Source of the DNA: Shimia sp. SK013
Lineage (GTDB): Bacteria; Pseudomonadota; Alphaproteobacteria; Rhodobacterales; Rhodobacteraceae
Assembly (NCBI RefSeq): GCF_001292625.1
Contig: NZ_LAJH01000012.1
Location: 248,001 to 312,000, forward strand
Length of the DNA: 64,000 nt
Direction: 5' to 3'
The number at the start of each line of letters is the position of its first letter. Within the stretch, counting starts at the first letter, position 1. Position numbers and translations under genes: made by a program. Shown piece after piece: positions 60,328 through 64,000 of this stretch. The notes below the pieces were generated by a model that was not told where the DNA came from, did not search any database, and saw only the letters and a program-made list of their open reading frames with translations.

Positions 60328-61503
60328 TTATGGACGCTCAAGGCACATGGCCACACCCATGCCGCCGCCAATGCAAAGCGTAGCCAGGCCTTTTTTGGCG
60401 TCGCGCCGCTGCATTTCGAACAGCAATGTGTTCAGGATACGGGCACCGGATGCGCCGATAGGGTGACCGATCGCAATCGCGCCGCCGTTCACATTCACAA
60501 CCGCCGGATCCCAGCCCATGTCCTTGTTCACAGCACAAGCCTGTGCGGCAAAAGCTTCGTTGGCTTCGACAAGATCCAGATCTTCAGCCTTCCAGCCGGC
60601 CTTCTCAAGAGCCTTGCGGGACGCATAGATAGGGCCAACGCCCATGATCGACGGGTCCAGACCCGCGGTGGCGTAAGATGCGATACGAGCAAGCGGCTCG
60701 ATGCCGCGCTTTTCGGCGTCGTCTGCCGACATCAGGAGCGCGCCAGCTGCACCGTCATTCAAACCAGAGGCATTCGCGGCGGTGACAGAGCCGTCCTTGG
60801 CAAAGGCGGGACGCAGTTTCTGCATCGCAGCCATTGTGGCGCCGTGACGGATGTATTCGTCCTTGTCCACGATGATGTCACCCTTGCGGGTTTTCACAGT
60901 GAAGGGGATCACTTCGTCGTCAAATTTCCCAGCCTTTTGAGCGGCTTCCGCTTTGTTTTGCGAGGCAACAGCAAATTCATCCTGCTGTTCACGGCTGATC
61001 TGCCATTTCTCGGCGACGTTCTCGGCGGTTTGACCCATGTGGTATCCGTTGAACGCATCCCATAGGCCATCTCGAATCATCGAGTCGATGTATTTGACGT
61101 CACCCATCTTGGTGCCGGCACGCAGATGCGCGACATGGGGGGAAAGCGACATGTTTTCCTGACCGCCAGCGGCAACGATGCTGGCGTCGCCCAGCTGAAT
61201 GTGTTGCGCCGCAAGGGCAACGGCGCGCAAACCGGATCCGCACACCTGGTTGATGCCCCATGCGGCACTTTCCTGAGGAAGACCTGCATTGATATGGGCC
61301 TGACGGGCCGGGTTTTGGCCCTGACCGGCGCTGAGCACCTGACCGAGAATGGTTTCAGAGACATCAGATTTGTCGATACCCGCGCGGGCCACGAGAGCCT
61401 CAAGCACTGCGGTTCCCAAATCGTGGGCGGGGGTGTTTGCGAAAGAACCGCTGAAGCTGCCCACGGCGGTGCGGGCTGCGGACGCGATCACAACATTGGT
61501 CAT
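60328..61503 (-). CDS. phaA: Acetyl-CoA C-acetyltransferase (beta-ketothiolase)
   Basis: A 391-residue biosynthetic-type thiolase. The nucleophile is Cys88 in NQVCGSG, the active-site His347 is in GHPIG, and the acid/base is Cys377 in CIGGG. It condenses two acetyl-CoA for PHB or cleaves acetoacetyl-CoA. ATG 61503 matches the family start, with an AGGACTAC site upstream. The frame further upstream has no family resemblance. It is paired with phbB. Confidence 0.94.
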   Translation of the reverse strand: MTNVVIASAARTAVGSFSGSFANTPAHDLGTAVLEALVARAGIDKSDVSETILGQVLSAGQGQNPARQAHINAGLPQESAAWGINQVCGSGLRAVALAAQHIQLGDASIVAAGGQENMSLSPHVAHLRAGTKMGDVKYIDSMIRDGLWDAFNGYHMGQTAENVAEKWQISREQQDEFAVASQNKAEAAQKAGKFDDEVIPFTVKTRKGDIIVDKDEYIRHGATMAAMQKLRPAFAKDGSVTAANASGLNDGAAGALLMSADDAEKRGIEPLARIASYATAGLDPSIMGVGPIYASRKALEKAGWKAEDLDLVEANEAFAAQACAVNKDMGWDPAVVNVNGGAIAIGHPIGASGARILNTLLFEMQRRDAKKGLATLCIGGGMGVAMCLERP

Positions 61504-61654
61504 ATGGTAGTCCTCCACTTGGTGATGGCGTAGCATTGGCAAAATGCTCCGATCCATCAAGGTGCCAAAACACCTTTCCGCGACGTCAATAGCGCATCTG
61601 CCGCACTGCGGCAATGGACAGCTTGTCTCAGCGAGACGTTGTGGAGTTGCCTGG

Positions 61655-62500
61655 TCAGGCGGCGTCGGTTTTTCGGCCCGATTTCAGCCATGGTGGCGAA
61701 ATAGTGGGGGCGCCAAACGCAAAGCCCTGCAAACAATCAAAACCTAGTTCGTGCATGGTTACGGCGTCTGTCGGGCTTTCGATGCGGCTGCCAACCGAGA
61801 TCATATCAAAGCGTTGGGCAATTGCGGCCACGGCACCTGCGAGGACTTGATTGGCGGAATCATTGGCGATGTTGTAGCTGAAGGTGCCGTCGAGTTTAAC
61901 GATATCAAAGTCGAAATCGCGAAATACCCGCAGTGAAGACAACCCAGCGCCGAAGTCATCAAGACCAAAGGAAATGCCTTTGATTTGTAGATCTTCCATA
62001 AAACCGCGCACGATTTCAGGCACTTGCACCACGGACTTTTCGGAGATCTCAAGGATCAACCGTTCCGGAACTGTCCCCATTTGCGACAGCCCCTTCTGCA
62101 GGGTCTGCATCCACGGCGCATAGCCAATTGAGCGTGCTGACATGTTGATTGAAAGGCGCAGGTTGGGTTGGGATGCGAGAGTTTTCAGACCAAGTTCCAG
62201 CGCGAGGCAGTCCAGCTGTCGACCAAGTTCGTTGTCTTCAACGGCGCCCATGAAATCTTTGGCTGGAATGATGCGTCCGGTTTCATCCAACACCCGCAAA
62301 AGGCCTTCAAAATAGGCCGCGTGATTGGTTCGACTTGATTGAACAACGGGTTGAAAAGCGAGCATGACTTGCTTGTGACGGATCGCTTCACGCACCATGT
62401 CCAAAGTGGACGAATCGCGCTTATCGACGGCGTAGGCGAGCGGGTCGCGCTGCTCACGCGTCAATTTCGCTTTTTGGTTTTTCTTTTTGGGGCGATCCAT
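61655..62500 (-). CDS. EAL-domain protein, partly degenerate
   Basis: A 281-residue soluble protein that is almost entirely an EAL domain after a basic N-terminus. Catalytic residues seen: Glu65 (EGLLR), Asn119, Glu151, Asp181-Asp182 (DDFGAG), Lys202 and Gln258. The later Ala-Glu-Gly-Val-Glu motif reads Gly-Ser-Arg-Ile-Glu at 237-241, losing a conserved Glu, so c-di-GMP hydrolysis is doubtful while ligand binding may persist. No GGDEF or sensor domain is attached. Confidence 0.85.
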   Translation of the reverse strand: MDRPKKKNQKAKLTREQRDPLAYAVDKRDSSTLDMVREAIRHKQVMLAFQPVVQSSRTNHAAYFEGLLRVLDETGRIIPAKDFMGAVEDNELGRQLDCLALELGLKTLASQPNLRLSINMSARSIGYAPWMQTLQKGLSQMGTVPERLILEISEKSVVQVPEIVRGFMEDLQIKGISFGLDDFGAGLSSLRVFRDFDFDIVKLDGTFSYNIANDSANQVLAGAVAAIAQRFDMISVGSRIESPTDAVTMHELGFDCLQGFAFGAPTISPPWLKSGRKTDAA

Positions 62501-62624
62501 TACGAGTCCTGCGCTGAACCAACGGTTCTGAGCAAGATACAGGTTTAGTGGTGAAATCTTCTTTAACGTTCAGCCGCGTGTTTTTCGGCGCAAGCGGATA
62601 AACGCTTACGCAAAACAGCGAGGG

Positions 62625-62792
62625 TTATTGATCCGGCCGCTGTTCGCGACGCTCATCCCGAACCGGGATCAAAACGGCACGCTCATCAAGCTGCGGCCCA
62701 GCGATCAAAGACGTTAAGCTCGCTTCCAGCCCCGACACTGCGTTTTGAACGCGGATCATCACCTTGCGGATCATTTGTGTGGTAGCGGACAT
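62625..62792 (-). CDS. Small 55-residue protein, unknown function
   Basis: A 55-residue helical peptide with a strong AGGAGG site 8 nt upstream of ATG 62792. The sequence starts Met-Ser-Ala-Thr-Thr-Gln-Met-Ile-Arg and ends in an Arg/Asp/Glu-rich tail. I recognise no domain. The strong SD and a location in a gap between genes support it. A longer start at 62852 is possible but less likely. Confidence 0.6.
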   Translation of the reverse strand: MSATTQMIRKVMIRVQNAVSGLEASLTSLIAGPQLDERAVLIPVRDERREQRPDQ

Positions 62793-62896
62793 TGCGGCGC
62801 CTCCTGTCTTGGGTTTGCAAGTCGAATGTATGCCTTGCCTTAGAGATGTCAAGAAAGCTCCGCCTTTTATCGCCGCATCCGTCGAAGGCGCGGCCC

Positions 62897-63826
62897 TTAG
62901 GAAAAGCCTGCGGAGCCCTTGTCTTCGGGGTGTCGCCGCAGATGGGCTTGTTTGAGCTCGTCTGATGATTTTCGGCTGCCGTCGTGGCTCCAGCCAGGTG
63001 GGGCAAAAGCATACATCAGACGTTCGCGGACCGTGAGGCCCCGTTGGGTCATGTCACGGTAAATGCCAACCCATTCGTGAAATGCGATGCGCAGGGGATT
63101 GAATGTGCCAAGGTTGTGCACAAGGCCGTAGTCGACCTTATCATCGTCCTGTTCAGGTACGAAAGTGCCAAACAATTTGTCCCAAATAATGAGCACGCCG
63201 GCATAGTTGCAATCCAGGTACCGCGGGTTGCGCCCATGGTGAGCGCGGTGATGGCTGGGAGTGTTCATAATCGCTTCTACCCAGCGGGGCAGCCTGTTGA
63301 TGGCCTCTGTGTGGATCCAGAATTGGTAGATCAAGTTGAGGCCGCCGCAAAACAGCACCATCGCCGGATGGAAGCCCACCAAAATCAACGGCGCGCGTAC
63401 CACCATCATAAATGTGAAGGTGCCGGTCCACGTTTGGCGCAGAGCGGTAGTCAGGTTGTAGTGCTGCGAGCTGTGGTGGTTGACGTGGCTAGCCCACACC
63501 CAGCGAATGCGGTGACCGAAGCGGTGCACCCAATAATACCGCAGGTCGTCCAAGACAAAGCAGATAAGCACAATCCACCAGCTGGTACCCAAATCAAGTG
63601 GCGTGATCTCCCACAGCACCATGAAAAACCCCCAGGCAATAAACCCTAGCAGGATACCGGATGTCACATTGCCCGCGCCCATAATCAGGGATGTCACCGC
63701 GTCACGGGTTTCGTAACGCCCGCCGCGTCCCTTGGTCGCGATCCAGACAAGTTCAACCAGGATGGCGATGATGAAAAACGGCACAGCAAGTTGAACCACA
63801 TCGGGATAGGTCAAGTGATCGGTCAT
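62897..63826 (-). CDS. Sterol desaturase/fatty-acid hydroxylase family protein
   Basis: A 309-residue membrane protein with four to five hydrophobic segments and the di-iron histidine motifs HRFGH, HVNHHSSQH and HHRAHH. Family members hydroxylate or desaturate sterol, carotenoid or fatty-acid substrates; the substrate is not evident here. ATG 63826 overlaps the stop of the upstream partial gene by 4 nt. Confidence 0.92.
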   Translation of the reverse strand: MTDHLTYPDVVQLAVPFFIIAILVELVWIATKGRGGRYETRDAVTSLIMGAGNVTSGILLGFIAWGFFMVLWEITPLDLGTSWWIVLICFVLDDLRYYWVHRFGHRIRWVWASHVNHHSSQHYNLTTALRQTWTGTFTFMMVVRAPLILVGFHPAMVLFCGGLNLIYQFWIHTEAINRLPRWVEAIMNTPSHHRAHHGRNPRYLDCNYAGVLIIWDKLFGTFVPEQDDDKVDYGLVHNLGTFNPLRIAFHEWVGIYRDMTQRGLTVRERLMYAFAPPGWSHDGSRKSSDELKQAHLRRHPEDKGSAGFS

Positions 63827-63999
63827 TGGGCCTCCAGTGCCTTCATCCAGATGTCTAGATCGGTCTCCTTCAAGCGCACCTTAAGCGCCGAAGACCCAAA
63901 ATCCGGAAAGTCGAATCGCAATCCGTTTTGGGTTTTTTGAGGCGGCGTGTCGCCAAGAAGGCGGGCAACGGTGTCGCCGCCGAAGCTCCAGACAATGCC
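63823..63999 (-). CDS. Unknown ORF, 5' end outside window, coupled to the desaturase
   Basis: An open frame runs from the right edge to a TGA that overlaps the desaturase start (ATGA). The visible 58 residues contain Trp-Ser-Phe-Gly-Gly-Asp-Thr-Val near the edge and end Met-Lys-Ala-Leu-Glu-Ala-Gln. I recognise no family. The coupling makes it a likely functional partner of the desaturase. Confidence 0.6.
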   Translation of the reverse strand, partial: GIVWSFGGDTVARLLGDTPPQKTQNGLRFDFPDFGSSALKVRLKETDLDIWMKALEAQ

Positions 64000-64000
64000 G

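Noticed and set aside
1-64000. CRISPR array, insertion sequences, tRNA or rRNA genes
   Set aside because: No regularly spaced repeats, transposase motifs, CCA-type tRNA folds or rRNA-like stretches were noticed on either strand; a tRNA missed by eye cannot be fully excluded without tRNAscan.

Overview
The window reads as chromosomal DNA of a Rhodobacterales (Roseobacter-group) alphaproteobacterium. The evidence is the high GC content with dense, short-spaced genes and a set of families typical of that order: a class I lysyl-tRNA synthetase, a 44-residue aa3 oxidase subunit IV, a MarR-GNAT fusion, MeaB, PHB-cycle genes, ETF-QO and DUF4864/DUF6173-type proteins. I see no rRNA, tRNA, CRISPR array, insertion sequence or integrase. 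Most of the window is ordinary core genome. The exceptions are the AT-richer left edge (Abi-alpha-like gene) and an unusual cluster at about 36-48 kb.

Layout. 0-10 kb: 3' part of an Abi-alpha/DUF4393-like gene, ettA, a MarR-GNAT regulator, nadD, a DMT exporter, a Tat-exported D,D-carboxypeptidase, a small P-loop kinase, a cold-shock gene, a hybrid histidine kinase and a TerB-like protein. 10-21 kb: lysK, a DUF4864 protein, a large beta-helix protein, another DMT exporter, argD-argF, a ketopantoate reductase-family gene and a PiT phosphate transporter. 21-30 kb: Nudix hydrolase, hrpB, DUF3108, meaB, a Sua5-type tRNA t6A synthase, an acyl-CoA dehydrogenase translationally coupled to an MBL-fold hydrolase, and a DUF6173 protein. 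30-36 kb: cytochrome oxidase subunit IV, a lipoprotein, azlCD, then a tightly overlapping molybdenum-cofactor operon (fdhD, a YcxB-like membrane gene, mobA, mobB, moeA).

36-48 kb holds one minus-strand block of nine genes. In transcription order these are: sulfatase, a PafA-like phosphatase/phosphodiesterase, MoxR ATPase, DUF58, DUF4381, a BatA-type VWA protein, a BatB-type VWA-TPR protein, BatD, and an octaheme c-type cytochrome with a C-terminal repeat region. MoxR-DUF58-VWA sets are thought to act as chaperone/metal-insertion or envelope-stress systems. Here one sits between two alkaline-phosphatase-superfamily hydrolases and a multiheme cytochrome, which makes it the best candidate for an undescribed functional system in the window.

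48-64 kb returns to core functions: a two-TM coiled-coil protein with greA, ETF-QO, a TPR lipoprotein-like protein with ispE, polyprenyl diphosphate synthase, DUF2007 with a TrmN6-type methyltransferase, a DUF465 protein, a DMT exporter with its LysR regulator, a small 50-residue ORF, phbB and phaA of the PHB pathway, a degenerate EAL protein, a small 55-residue ORF, a sterol-desaturase family protein and a truncated ORF at the right edge. Several intergenic hairpins are listed, including a recurring two-hairpin module and terminator-like hairpins in unexpected places (inside ispE, in the greA leader, between the sulfatase and phosphatase genes).
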